DNA of 63,442 bases from positions 1 to 63,442 of the forward strand of contig PNKZ01000029.1 in the NCBI GenBank assembly GCA_013822735.1, in the 5' to 3' direction. The first letter of the stretch is position 1; every line of letters begins with the position of its first letter. Made by a program: the position numbers and the translations under genes. Positions 17,638-27,554 of this stretch are shown piece by piece. This stretch comes from Pirellula sp. (GTDB taxonomy: Bacteria; Planctomycetota; Planctomycetia; Pirellulales; PNKZ01). The notes under the pieces are model-generated. The model worked only from the letters and a program-made list of their open reading frames with translations, searched no databases and had not been told where the DNA came from.

Positions 17638-17667
17638 AAGGCAGTGTTTGTTTGCAGGAGAGTTTGT

Positions 17668-17985
17668 ATGGGTAAGCGGTTGTACGTAGGGAATTTGCCG
17701 TATAGCACAAGCAGCGCCGATCTCGAAGCGTTGTTCGGCGCCTACGGCAAGGTGACCAGCGCTCAGGTCATCCAAGATCGTGACACGGGTCGGAGCAAAG
17801 GCTTCGGCTTCGTCGAAATGTCTTCCGATTCGGAAGCACAAGCCGCGATCAACGGCTTGAACGACAAGGAAAACAATGGTCGTCCCCTCACCGTGAATGA
17901 AGCCAAGCCCCGGGAAAACAACCCGCGCGGCGGCGGCGGCGGTGGCGGCGGTTACGGCGGCGGCGGCGGCGGACGCCGCTACTAG
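17668..17985 (+). CDS. RRM-domain RNA-binding protein with a glycine-rich tail
   Basis: A 105-residue protein made of one RNA recognition motif (residues 1-80) and a short Gly/Arg tail. RNP2 is LYVGNL (residues 4-9) and RNP1 is KGFGFVEM, so the aromatic RNA-stacking positions are kept. It is the bacterial Rbp type found in cyanobacteria, planctomycetes and others, where several members are cold-induced RNA chaperones. The ATG at 17668 is preceded by GCAGGAGAG, which fixes the start; an upstream in-frame start at 17644 lacks one. A leader of about 175 nt lies upstream and a strong terminator downstream, so it is a single-gene unit. Confidence 0.92.
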   Translation: MGKRLYVGNLPYSTSSADLEALFGAYGKVTSAQVIQDRDTGRSKGFGFVEMSSDSEAQAAINGLNDKENNGRPLTVNEAKPRENNPRGGGGGGGGYGGGGGGRRY

Positions 17986-18059
17986 TCGTCGCGCGTCGCT
18001 TTGACGACGCGTGCGCGACCCGCGGCAGCACAATGACTGCCGTTTGGCTACGACGAAGT

Positions 18060-18096
18060 GCCGGCTCTTTCCCAAGGAAGAGCCGGCTTTATTTTT
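18060..18096 (+). terminator. Intrinsic terminator of the RRM gene
   Basis: GCCGGCTCTT (18060-18069) pairs perfectly with AAGAGCCGGC (18078-18087) and is followed by TTTATTTTT. A textbook terminator, 75 bp after the stop codon. Confidence 0.88.
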
Positions 18097-18155
18097 GCGC
18101 CGTGGCGTTTCTTGGTTCCGTGCGCAGATGCTTGTCTTAGCGCCGCTGCTCTCGC

Positions 18156-18213
18156 TATTTAGCCCGCCGTCGGCGACGGCGGGCGCCCCCGATCGCCGAC
18201 CGGGGGCTAAATA
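18156..18213. repeat. Palindromic double-hairpin repeat, copy B
   Basis: A 58-bp element bounded by TATTTAGCCC and GGGCTAAATA. Read on the minus strand it aligns with copy A (1806-1861) over its whole length with only a few differences. Some of these, on paired positions, keep base pairing. It contains two GC-rich hairpins and complementary outer ends. Confidence 0.75.
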
Positions 18214-18220
18214 AGCACTC

Positions 18221-18566
18221 GCGCACCGTCTGCCGCGCGCATCGTGCGCTTTACGCGCATTTTGCTGCGCCGAGTCCTCATTCTTGTGCGCCGTTCGCGC
18301 ATTTTCGCGCAACCAATGCGCCGAGCGCCGTTCGGCAATGTGCGCAACAAATCTAGTTTTGCGCACTCCGCCGCGTCGCGTCTCCTCCGCATCGCGCCGC
18401 CGTCGGCAAATATTGCCGGCCGCCGGTCCGGCAATCGACGTAAGTCCGAACCACGCGCACCGTACTCTGCGCACTAGCCCGACCACGCAGTGCGCGGCCT
18501 TGTTGGTAAGCGCTCCGACGCGCACTCGCAGGGGGCCGTTGTGCGCAGTTTCGCGAATTAGTGCGC
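18221..18566. repeat. GCGC/TGCGCA-dense tract with helical spacing
   Basis: About eleven GCGCA and ten TGCGC pentamers occur in 350 bp. In the first part GCGC begins at 18246, 18255, 18267, 18288, 18297, 18307, 18318, 18342 and 18361, close to multiples of 10.4 bp, with T/A-rich steps in between. Four full TGCGCA palindromes are present. No coding explanation was found. Confidence 0.55.
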
Positions 18567-18613
18567 GGCACTTACGTCGATTTGGAATTCCTTTTGCATG
18601 ACGTGCGACAACG

Positions 18614-18660
18614 CCCTTCTCCCCTCGCGGGAGAAGGTGCCCGAAGGGCGGATGAGGGGG
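18614..18660. repeat. Common GC-rich dispersed repeat
   Basis: The sequence begins CCCTTCTCCCCTCGCGGGAG and continues through GAAGGTGCCCGAAGGGCGGATGAGGGG. It is an imperfect palindrome of the type scattered in intergenic regions of many GC-rich proteobacteria and planctomycetes. Recognised from memory; a genome count would confirm it. Confidence 0.7.
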
Positions 18661-18938
18661 CAACACCGCGCTCCACGCACAAATGTTTCCAGCGAAGTTC
18701 AACATGGCGCAGCGACTCACGACCGGGCGCAATAGAAAAATCACGCCGCATTATCCCAAACCCGCCGGCCCACTTTCCAGAGCAGATTTGGCCAGGCAAC
18801 ATTTCGGCCGGCCCAAAAACGCGCTTGACACTCGTAGTGCAATGCATCGACGGTCGCTCGCAATCCTACTCGCAACCGCGAGCGCCGGTACGTCGCCTTC
18901 ACCTGCCCTGCGGGAATCCTCTTCTGGAGGGAGCGGAG

Positions 18939-20141
18939 CTATTTCGCGTCGACCAATGTGCGGCGCAGCGCCATCAGCATGGCCGCCGTCGGATGCGCGG
19001 CGTGGGCTCCTTCGGCTCCCTTGTTGCCGTAGGGAAACTTTGGCAGCCAATGGCTCATGATGGCCTCGCCTTCGACGAGGCATTCCCCTTCGAAGAGCAG
19101 CATCCCGAGTGCAAAGCCGCGGCGCGGATCGTCGGCCGGCGCGTAATGCTTCGGCGTGTTCTTCGACGTCCATCGGCTCGCCGGGCCGGTGTAAGGATCG
19201 GTCATCGGCGCGAGTCCGTCGCGTGCAAATTGAAAACCGCGATCCAGGGCCGCTTGAAACTTCGGGTCGCGATACGACGTCGTGTAGCGCTGCAACTGGA
19301 TCATCGCTTCCATCGTCACCATGTAGTAGCCGAGGATGTCCTTGTTGTCGGGATCGTTGCCGCGGAAGCCGTAGTGCCAATAGCCGTCGGGCTCCTGAGC
19401 AGGAAGCACGCGCTCGTAGATGCATTTGTCGGCCTTGGCCTTGAGGCGGGCCGCGAGTTGGGGATCGATGTCGCGCACGCACTCGCCGGTAACCGCCGCG
19501 GCGAGCGCCATGGCGACGTTTTTATTGACGGCCCCTTGCTGTGAAAGCGGTACCATCAGCTCGCCGGTCTTCATGTCGACCGTGTTGGCCCACCAGCCTC
19601 CTTCGTTCCACGGGAACCAATCGATCACGCCTGCGAGGTACTTCAACTCCTCGTTGGTCCCTCCTTCGCGCTTGAGAATGTACGCCGTCCAGGCCGCATA
19701 CCAGCCGAGTGCGGGAGGGCCGCCGCCGGCGATCATTTCGCCGTCGCCGGCTTCCTTCTCCTTGATGTAGAGCACGCCGAACTTCGTCTGCTTCATCTGG
19801 CTCAAGATGCGCCGCGCCAATTCGACCGCCGCTGCGCGATAGCGCTGCTCGCCGGTGAGCTCGGAGAGGTGATAGTAGGAGATGGCCGTCATGGAATCGG
19901 CCCCTTTACTCGACAACTCGGCGACATGCCCTTTGGCATCGAGCAACTGATCGAGATGCTTGGTCAAGGCCGTAGTGAGCCGGATTTGCAAGTCGCGAGC
20001 TTTCTCGCGCTGCGCCGCATCGGGCCTTTGGCGCAAGGGACGTGTCGCCGCGGGTTCCGCGCCCCAGGCTTGAGTCGAGGTTTCTGAAACGGCGACCGAA
20101 AACAGCAGCCCGACGATGACGCGAACCATTGCGGCAAGCAT
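18939..20141 (-). CDS. Secreted alpha-helical (toroid-like) hypothetical protein
   Basis: A 400-residue exported protein. The start at 20141 gives a signal peptide ending near TQAWGAE (about residue 29). The mature part is a series of helix pairs with Gly/Trp-rich loops, for example ADSMTAISYYHLSELTGEQR, GWYAAWTAYILKREGG, DWFPWNEGGWWANTVDMK and DILGYYMVTMEAMIQLQRYT. This resembles the (alpha/alpha) barrels of polysaccharide lyases, GH88/GH105 and squalene-cyclase-like proteins. No catalytic signature was identified, so enzyme class is open. It is probably monocistronic, with a 219-bp gap to the divergent DUF502 gene. Confidence 0.68.
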   Translation of the reverse strand: MLAAMVRVIVGLLFSVAVSETSTQAWGAEPAATRPLRQRPDAAQREKARDLQIRLTTALTKHLDQLLDAKGHVAELSSKGADSMTAISYYHLSELTGEQRYRAAAVELARRILSQMKQTKFGVLYIKEKEAGDGEMIAGGGPPALGWYAAWTAYILKREGGTNEELKYLAGVIDWFPWNEGGWWANTVDMKTGELMVPLSQQGAVNKNVAMALAAAVTGECVRDIDPQLAARLKAKADKCIYERVLPAQEPDGYWHYGFRGNDPDNKDILGYYMVTMEAMIQLQRYTTSYRDPKFQAALDRGFQFARDGLAPMTDPYTGPASRWTSKNTPKHYAPADDPRRGFALGMLLFEGECLVEGEAIMSHWLPKFPYGNKGAEGAHAAHPTAAMLMALRRTLVDAK

Positions 20142-20360
20142 GGTGAACTCACTCTTGAGCGTGAAAGGCTGCGGTGTGAAGACCTCTGCCAAGTTCGACG
20201 CTTGAGTGCGGGGAAATATTCTTAGCCCGACGAAGAACGTCGGCGTGCGCGAATGCGGTAAGCTATTCCGAAACTTCGCACAGGCCTGCGCTCACCGGCC
20301 GTGCCGAGACGAAACACGCGACAGGGGAATGCTCCCCGCTTCCGGAGGCGCCGCAGGACG

Positions 20361-20990
20361 ATGAAAGACAAACTTGACGACTCGATCAGTTTTTTTAAGA
20401 CCACGGCGATCGGCGGAGTTCTGTTCTTGTTGCCGTTTCTGGTCGTCGTCGGCTTGCTCGTCTACGTGCATCGGGCCGTCGTCGCCGTGCATGAGGTTCT
20501 CAAGCCGTGGATTCCGCTCGACTCGGCGACCAGTTTTGCGCTGCTGTTTGCCGTGGCGCTGGCCGCGCTGTTGGCAATGTGCTTTGCGGCCGGCGTGGCG
20601 GCGCGACGCGCCATCGGCGTCCGCTTTGCCAATACGATCGAGAAGCAATTGATGAAGGTGTATCCCAAGTACGGCATCTACAAAGACATGCTGGCCGGCA
20701 AATTCGGCGGCGCCGACAACGTGCCGTCGCTGCGATCGGTGCTCGTGAAGCGCGACGGAATGCTCGTGCCCGCGTTTCAGGCCGATCGACTTGAGGGGGG
20801 CTTGGTCGTCGTGTACTTTCCCGGCGCGCCGGATACTTGGTACGGCTCCATCGCGCTAGTGCCGCCGGAGAACGTGCAAGCGATTCCGTTGGCGTTCAAC
20901 GACGCACTGGAGATCTGCGAACGGCTCGGTCGCGAGTCGGCGGCACAGCTGCAACCGATCGTTGCAAGCGCCGTTCGGTCCGGCGGTTAA
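20361..20990 (+). CDS. DUF502 family membrane protein
   Basis: A 209-residue inner-membrane protein with two N-terminal transmembrane helices (about 17-38 and 52-78) and a C-terminal soluble domain. The order fits DUF502: FFKTTAIGGVLFLLPFLVVV, then after the second helix YPKYGIYKDMLAGKFG, VLVKRDGMLVPAFQAD, VVVYFPGAPDTWYGSIALVP and a final helix. The family occurs from bacteria to plants (LCV-like proteins) and its biochemical role is unknown. The start at 20361 is preferred because the family begins directly before the first helix; the frame extends upstream to 20301 with a basic, unlikely leader. Confidence 0.85.
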   Translation: MKDKLDDSISFFKTTAIGGVLFLLPFLVVVGLLVYVHRAVVAVHEVLKPWIPLDSATSFALLFAVALAALLAMCFAAGVAARRAIGVRFANTIEKQLMKVYPKYGIYKDMLAGKFGGADNVPSLRSVLVKRDGMLVPAFQADRLEGGLVVVYFPGAPDTWYGSIALVPPENVQAIPLAFNDALEICERLGRESAAQLQPIVASAVRSGG

Positions 20991-21128
20991 GTATGCCGAA
21001 CGTTACGGCTGATTCAACTGACGGCGGCGCGTTTGGCCGATCGACGCACGAAGCTGAATGCTGCGCGAGGTTTCTCATTATACGTGCGCAACGTGAGGAG
21101 CTTGGCCTTCGCCGCTGCGCACGAGCCT

Positions 21129-22214
<1,086 letters not shown>

Positions 22215-22490
22215 ATCGATCGCCTCGTCCGAGCGCAAGAAGTGCCGCGCTTAAGCCTACTGCGCAGCGCCGCGTGAGGTCCTTATCGGGCCGGAGGGCG
22301 CGAAGGTTTTAGTGCTGCGAAAGAATTGCAGGTCGGGCCGACCTTGACGCTTATAGCTGTTGCGACGGACCGAGCGAGAAAGGCCGCGAATTCGGAATGT
22401 GCACTGGCGGACCGGCGGGAGCGAAGTCGAAATTTAGGAGAGTATCCGAAGGCGGCGGGCGTTTCCGACGCGACTTAGACGAGGCGGTTG

Positions 22491-23471
22491 ATGCAGACGA
22501 CCAGAATGGCGCCGAGCGTTTGCGGACGCGTCGCGGCGGTCGTCGCCTGCTGCATGTTTGCGGCCGTGCCGAGCTTCGCCGCCGCACAAGATGCCGACGT
22601 TGCCTGGACCGATCCGGCGGCGCTCGCCGCGCTGCGGAAAGATCGTGGCTCGCTACCGCCGGCGTTGCGGTTGGTCGACGTCGTCGAGGGCTCCGCCGAA
22701 CCGAACATTGCCGACCCCGGGCCCGACATGGGAGACTTTCCGAACAGCGCCTTCACGCTGCCGCGCGGGAGGGTCTATATCGAGTCGGCCCCGCTCACGA
22801 TGATCACCGGCGATTCGTTTGGCCCGGCGGCGTATCTCTGGCCGTATCTCTTACGCTACGGCGTGACCGACGACATGGAATTGCGGTTATTGGGCAACGG
22901 ACTCACGAGCGTGTTTGGCGGGGAGCCCACCTCGGGCTTCAGTCCGACAGCGATCGATATGAAGGTGCATCTGTGGGACGGCAATGAGCGCTTCATCCCG
23001 GCCTCGTCGCTGGAAGTGTATCTGCTCACGCCGTGGGGGAGTCCGGCGTTTCAGGGAGGATGGCAACCTTCGCTGAACATGAACTTCGATTTGCCGATCA
23101 GTCAGAAGACGAATTTGGAATGGACGCTCGGCTATAGCGGCGTGCGTGATGCGGTGAATGTGAATACCGGCGAGCGCGTGAAACCGCGTTTCCATCACTT
23201 GGTGCCCGCGCTGCACGTGCCCGGAGCGAACGTATATCAGTTCTCCGTTCAATGGGCGATCGAGCGCACGGTGACGGAGCGTCTGCAGGTCTTCTTGCAC
23301 GGCTACATCGACGGCACGCTGCTCTTGCAGCAAGGCAGCGGCAAAGTCATCGGCGTCGGCGGGCAGTATCAACTGACCGAGCGCTGGATGACGTTCGGCT
23401 CCTGCAACGCCGGACTCGACGACGCCGTGGCCCCGTTCAGCGGGCAATGGGGATTTGCGTTCGCGCTTTAA
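22491..23471 (+). CDS. Secreted beta-barrel outer-membrane-type protein (MetA-pathway/transporter family)
   Basis: A 326-residue exported protein with a signal peptide of about 32 residues ending AAAQD. The mature part is rich in alternating-hydrophobic strands ending in aromatic residues and closes with WGFAFAL, a typical outer-membrane barrel end. Segments such as YLWPYLLRYGVTDDMELRLL, TAIDMKVHLWDG and LNMNFDLPISQKTNLEWTLG match the Phenol_MetA_deg (PF13557) transporter family. GAGG precedes the ATG at 22491. A short membrane protein gene follows on the same strand 125 bp later. Channel or transport function is inferred from the fold. Confidence 0.75.
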   Translation: MQTTRMAPSVCGRVAAVVACCMFAAVPSFAAAQDADVAWTDPAALAALRKDRGSLPPALRLVDVVEGSAEPNIADPGPDMGDFPNSAFTLPRGRVYIESAPLTMITGDSFGPAAYLWPYLLRYGVTDDMELRLLGNGLTSVFGGEPTSGFSPTAIDMKVHLWDGNERFIPASSLEVYLLTPWGSPAFQGGWQPSLNMNFDLPISQKTNLEWTLGYSGVRDAVNVNTGERVKPRFHHLVPALHVPGANVYQFSVQWAIERTVTERLQVFLHGYIDGTLLLQQGSGKVIGVGGQYQLTERWMTFGSCNAGLDDAVAPFSGQWGFAFAL

Positions 23472-23596
23472 GCCTTGTTGAGCCGTCGACGTATGGCGGC
23501 GGGCCGCGACGTACGTTAGTCTTTAGGCCATATCCATCGGGTACTTGAAACCGATCTCTGGATCCGCCCCGTCACCGAACACGATCTAAGGCAGTC

Positions 23597-23791
23597 ATGA
23601 GCGCGAAGCACCACGACCACGGACACGGCGACAAACACCATCCGAACCCGAAGTGGAAGCCGCACACGGATTGGCGCGTCTGGACCGTCGTGCTCATGCT
23701 TGTCGCCATGGCGATCTACGTGCTGACGGTGGACGAATCGCTCCAGCCCGGCGGACAGCAAGGGGACCGCGTGCCGGCGGCTTCGCCGTAG
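23597..23791 (+). CDS. Small histidine-rich single-span membrane protein
   Basis: A 64-residue protein. The N-terminus is very His-rich (MSAKHHDHGHGDKHHPNP), followed by a Trp-containing approach and one transmembrane helix (WTVVLMLVAMAIYVLTVDES, about 29-48), then a short polar tail. I recall short planctomycete proteins of this form (His-rich, W-R-x-W, one helix, DES) with no assigned role. The His-rich part could bind metal. It stands downstream of the barrel protein. Confidence 0.6.
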   Translation: MSAKHHDHGHGDKHHPNPKWKPHTDWRVWTVVLMLVAMAIYVLTVDESLQPGGQQGDRVPAASP

Positions 23792-23864
23792 AGATGCGCG
23801 TGAGTCGGGGCGGGGGTCCGCCTAGGGTATTCTTGCGTTCTGCCCCGGCTATCCGACATTGCAA

Positions 23865-26800
23865 TTAGCGGCGCGGCGCCCGTTCGTCGTCGGCAAGGTC
23901 CGGCTCGTCCGTCGGGTCGCCGTGTGCGGCATCGTCGTCCGAGTTGCTAGTAGAATGGCCGTTCCCGTTCGTGGCGTGGCCATGGCCGTTGGGTTCCGTG
24001 CGATACCGCAATTCCGGCGGGCGATAGCCGGCCGAGGCCGCAAAGCCTTCGCCCGAAGTGAGCGCCTTGGTGTCGTGGCCGGAGGCGACTTCGTACTGCA
24101 TCTCTTTCGGCACTTCGAGCGGCGGCAATTCGGAATCGAGCGGGGGGAGATCGGGCTCCGCGACTGCCATCGCGGGGCGACGCCCCCAAATCATCCGGCT
24201 CAGGCCCGTTTGCATTTCCATGCAAATGGTGAAGAGCGCGGGAATGAAGAAGAGCGTGAAGAAGGTCGAGAAGACGAGCCCGCCGAGCGTCACGCTGCCG
24301 AGGCCGCGATAAAGTTCGCTGCCTGCGCCGGGCGAAATGACCAGCGGCAACAAGCCGAGCAGGCCGATGAGCGCGGTCATGAAGATCGGGCGGATACGCG
24401 TGCGCACGCTGTCGAGCACCGCATCGCGCGGGCTCATTCCTTCGTCGCGCACGTTCTGCAGCGCTTGTTCGACGATGAGAATCGGATTGTTCACGACGGT
24501 GCCGACCAAGATGATGAAGCCGACCATGGTGAACATGTCGAGCGGTTGAAACGTGCCGGGACTGAAAGTCTCCAAGCCCTTATTTAATAGCCAGAGCCCG
24601 ATGAACCCGCCGACTGCGCCTAGCGGAACGCTCATCATGATGATCATCGGATACAGCCACGACTCGAACAGTGCGGCGATGACGAGGTACGTGATGATGA
24701 TCGCCAGCACGATGTTCCAGCGAATCGAAAGCCAGGTCGACTGCAGCTTGTCGGCGGTACCGGAAAGATTTACCTGGTAGAGTCCCTTGAGCGACGCGTC
24801 CCCTTCGATCGGTTTGACGATTTTTTCTTGGATCTGCACCATCGCTTCTTCGATGGGCATCTCCGCCGGCGGCGAAACCTGCACGGTGATGGCGCGGAGT
24901 CGCTCGCGGCGATTGATCTGCTCGGGCCCACTCGAGGCGATGACGTCGGCGACGGACTCCAGAGTGACCGTGCGTCCTTCCGGCGTGTGGATCGAAAGCC
25001 CGCGCACGTCTTGGGCGCTCTTGGCGCGCTGTTCGTTGCCGACGATCGCCAAGTCGATGCGGTCGCCGTCGAGGTTGTAGTCGCCCGCGTAGGCGCCGTC
25101 GACGAGCGCGTTGACGGCGTAGCCCATCTCCGAGGCCGTGATGCCGAGGTCGGCCGCTTGATCCCAACGGGGACGAATGTGGAGCTCCGGTGCGGAAAGA
25201 TCGGCGCTCGGGATCGGCCGAAACTGGGCGCCGGGCACGGTCGTGGGCACTTGGCCCATGACCTTGAGCGAGAGGGCGACGAGCTTCGTGACGTCGGGCC
25301 CCATGATTTCGATATCGACGGTGCGACCCGCCCCGAGGCCCGACTCGAACAAGCTGGCTTGCTTCGCCAAGACGAACATGCCGGGAATGTCGGCCGTCGC
25401 TTCTTGAATCAAGCCGAGCAACTTACCGGCCTGCAGCGGGTCTTCGGCGCGCAAGCCCATGAAGAGCATGCGGCCGCGGGCCACGTAGAAGAGGTCGCCG
25501 ATGCCCGCGGTTTTGCGCTCGGCAAGCGGAATGCGCGGGTCGGCGTCCCAATACTTGCGGAGCTTGTCCTCGATCTTCGAGCCGATGGCGTTCAGCTGGT
25601 CTAAGTTGTAGCCCGGCGGCGGCAGCATCAGGCCGATCGCCAAATTGCGGTTGCCGTTCGGCAGGTATTCCACCTTCGGCATCAGCAGCCAGGTAAAGAA
25701 GAACGAGAAAGCGAGGCAGCCGATGATGGTGCCGAGACGGAGGGCGTAGCTGTTTTGAATGACGGCGTTCGCGCCGACGATCAGGCTCGTGAAGGCGTCG
25801 CCGAACTTATCGAGCGGAGTCATGAGCCGTTGCATCCAGGTGCGGCGTCCCCCGTGGGTGTCGCTCATGGCGTCGGCGTCGTGCTGGAGAAGTTGCCCGG
25901 CCGCCATGGGAATGAGAATCAGCGATACGAGCAGCGACAGGCCCAACGCGCAACTGATCGAGAGAGCCAAGTCGTGGAATAGCTGGCCGACCTGGTCGTG
26001 TACGAAGAGTACGGGGACGAATACCGCGAGGTTGGCCAAGGTGCTGGCGATGACGGCGCCCCAGACTTCGCCGGTGCCTTTCACGACGGCGGAGATGATT
26101 GAATCGTGGTTCTGCCGATGCCGGAAAATGTTCTCAAGCACGACGATGAAGTTGTCGACGAGCATTCCGACGGCGAAGGAAATGCCCGCCAAGCTCAACA
26201 AGTTGAGCGAGCGGCCCATCAGCCCCATCATCAAGAACATGCCGATCATGCTGGTGCCGATCGCGATGAAAATCACGATCGTCGAACGGATATTCTTGAG
26301 GAACAACAAGAGCACGATGAAACTGAGCACCGCGCCTTCGACGACGTTGTCCGTAACCACGTCCATCGACGAGTAGATATACTCCGTCTCGTCGTAGACT
26401 TGCGTCAGCTCGAGATCGCGCGTCGCGAGCAGGCCGTCGTTGAGCTGTTGAACGGCGACCTTGAGCCCTTTCATGATGTCGAGGACGTTGGCGCCGGTCT
26501 CGCGCTGGACGTTCAGCGCGATCACGGCCTTGCCGTAGCGGCGCACGACGCCGTCGGGCTTTTTGTATCCCAGCCGCACTTTGGCGACGTCGCGCACGTA
26601 GACCGGCCGCCCGTCGACGCGCGCCAAGATCGCCGCCTCAATCTGTGCGGGCGAGCGAAATTCGCCGAGCGTCCGCACGACGATGCGTCGCTTTCCTTCC
26701 CACAGATCGCCGCCGCTGACGTCGGCATTTTGGCTGCGTAACGCATTGCGCACGGCTTCGATCGTCAACCCGCTCTTCGCCAGGAGTTCCGGCTCGACGA

Positions 26801-27509
26801 CGACCTGCATTTCTTCTTCGCGTCCGCCGACGACGTTGGAGTTCGACACTCCGGGGACGCGCTCAAACCGAGTTTCGATGAAGTCTTCGCAGAAGCGCCG
26901 CAGGACCGTGAGGTCTTGATCTTTCGGCAAGATCTCATTGACCTCGGGATGCTTCACGGCGAGCTCTTGGAGACGCAAAAGCTTCAAGCTGGCGTTGGAC
27001 GTCAGTCGGGCCGATTCGAGCGGCTCGGCCAACTGCGGATGCTTCGCCGCGAAGGCGTTGATCTTGTCGTCGCCCGGCGGCTTCAGATTCAAAATGAACC
27101 AGGCAATCCAGCGCTCGGCCGTATTCGACGAGAGAATCACCGGCTGGTCGGCGTCTTCCGGATACTCGGGCACTTGCTGGAGCCGGGTGCTCACCATCAA
27201 GAGCGCCTTGTTCATGTCGGCGTCGACGGCGAACTCCAAAATGATTCGCCCCATCGAGTCCATGCTTTCGCTCGTGAGCTTTTGCAGGCCTTCGACGCTC
27301 TGGAGTTGTTCTTCCTGCTCCTGGACGATTTCCTTTTCAACTTCCTGAGGGCTCGCACCGGGCCAGCGCGTTTCGACCGTGATCGTCGGAATATCGACGT
27401 CGGGCGTCAGCTGCATCGGCATCTTATAAAGCGCAATGCCGCCGAACAGCGCCACGAGAATGACGCCGACGATCACCTTCACCGGGTTGCGAACAAACGA
27501 CTCAATCAC
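23865..27509 (-). CDS. RND-family efflux permease (HAE1-like)
   Basis: A 1214-residue inner-membrane proton-driven pump. The start MIESFVRNPVKVIVGVILVA is the first helix, followed by the porter domain (PGASPQEVEKEI). The central helices include VLENIFRHRQNHDS and GEVWGAVIASTLANLAVFVPVLFV. The second half repeats the layout and ends with GTVVNNPILIVEQALQNVR and the helix 10-12 region. A charged, His/Gly/Asn-rich cytoplasmic tail of about 100 residues is longer than usual. With the adaptor encoded just upstream (45 bp, same strand) it would form a tripartite pump for drugs, detergents or metals; no TolC-type gene lies in the window. The type is closer to HAE1/AcrB than to CusA. Confidence 0.92.
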   Translation of the reverse strand: MIESFVRNPVKVIVGVILVALFGGIALYKMPMQLTPDVDIPTITVETRWPGASPQEVEKEIVQEQEEQLQSVEGLQKLTSESMDSMGRIILEFAVDADMNKALLMVSTRLQQVPEYPEDADQPVILSSNTAERWIAWFILNLKPPGDDKINAFAAKHPQLAEPLESARLTSNASLKLLRLQELAVKHPEVNEILPKDQDLTVLRRFCEDFIETRFERVPGVSNSNVVGGREEEMQVVVEPELLAKSGLTIEAVRNALRSQNADVSGGDLWEGKRRIVVRTLGEFRSPAQIEAAILARVDGRPVYVRDVAKVRLGYKKPDGVVRRYGKAVIALNVQRETGANVLDIMKGLKVAVQQLNDGLLATRDLELTQVYDETEYIYSSMDVVTDNVVEGAVLSFIVLLLFLKNIRSTIVIFIAIGTSMIGMFLMMGLMGRSLNLLSLAGISFAVGMLVDNFIVVLENIFRHRQNHDSIISAVVKGTGEVWGAVIASTLANLAVFVPVLFVHDQVGQLFHDLALSISCALGLSLLVSLILIPMAAGQLLQHDADAMSDTHGGRRTWMQRLMTPLDKFGDAFTSLIVGANAVIQNSYALRLGTIIGCLAFSFFFTWLLMPKVEYLPNGNRNLAIGLMLPPPGYNLDQLNAIGSKIEDKLRKYWDADPRIPLAERKTAGIGDLFYVARGRMLFMGLRAEDPLQAGKLLGLIQEATADIPGMFVLAKQASLFESGLGAGRTVDIEIMGPDVTKLVALSLKVMGQVPTTVPGAQFRPIPSADLSAPELHIRPRWDQAADLGITASEMGYAVNALVDGAYAGDYNLDGDRIDLAIVGNEQRAKSAQDVRGLSIHTPEGRTVTLESVADVIASSGPEQINRRERLRAITVQVSPPAEMPIEEAMVQIQEKIVKPIEGDASLKGLYQVNLSGTADKLQSTWLSIRWNIVLAIIITYLVIAALFESWLYPMIIMMSVPLGAVGGFIGLWLLNKGLETFSPGTFQPLDMFTMVGFIILVGTVVNNPILIVEQALQNVRDEGMSPRDAVLDSVRTRIRPIFMTALIGLLGLLPLVISPGAGSELYRGLGSVTLGGLVFSTFFTLFFIPALFTICMEMQTGLSRMIWGRRPAMAVAEPDLPPLDSELPPLEVPKEMQYEVASGHDTKALTSGEGFAASAGYRPPELRYRTEPNGHGHATNGNGHSTSNSDDDAAHGDPTDEPDLADDERAPRR

Positions 27510-27554
27510 GGGCAGCGATTCTCGGGCGACGAAAAGTTGGCAGACTCAACAAGA

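Larger units (their letters stand above)
16750..17667. other. Long gene-free stretch (918 bp) with a terminator and an RRM-gene leader
   Basis: No open frame here has a convincing start and composition. Frames covering 16576-17367 on the minus strand and 16817-17224 on the plus strand overlap the lipoprotein gene or its terminator and look like GC-driven artefacts. The left end holds a terminator (16819-16874) and the right end a promoter and a structured leader. The middle (about 16880-17400) is GC-rich with several short inverted repeats and is unexplained. Confidence 0.5.
17986..18938. other. Gene-free stretch (953 bp) carrying a terminator, two repeat elements and a GCGC tract
   Basis: No supported gene. 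From left to right it holds the RRM terminator (18060-18096), repeat copy B (18156-18213), a GCGC-dense tract (18221-18566), a common GC-rich dispersed repeat (18614-18660), and about 280 bp at the right that I cannot explain. Open frames exist but lack ribosome sites and overlap the repeats. Confidence 0.55.

Noticed and set aside
18221-18566. CRISPR-like array from repeated GCGCA motifs
   Set aside because: The units are only five or six bases long, with no constant repeat of 24-40 bases and no spacers. No cas genes are near.
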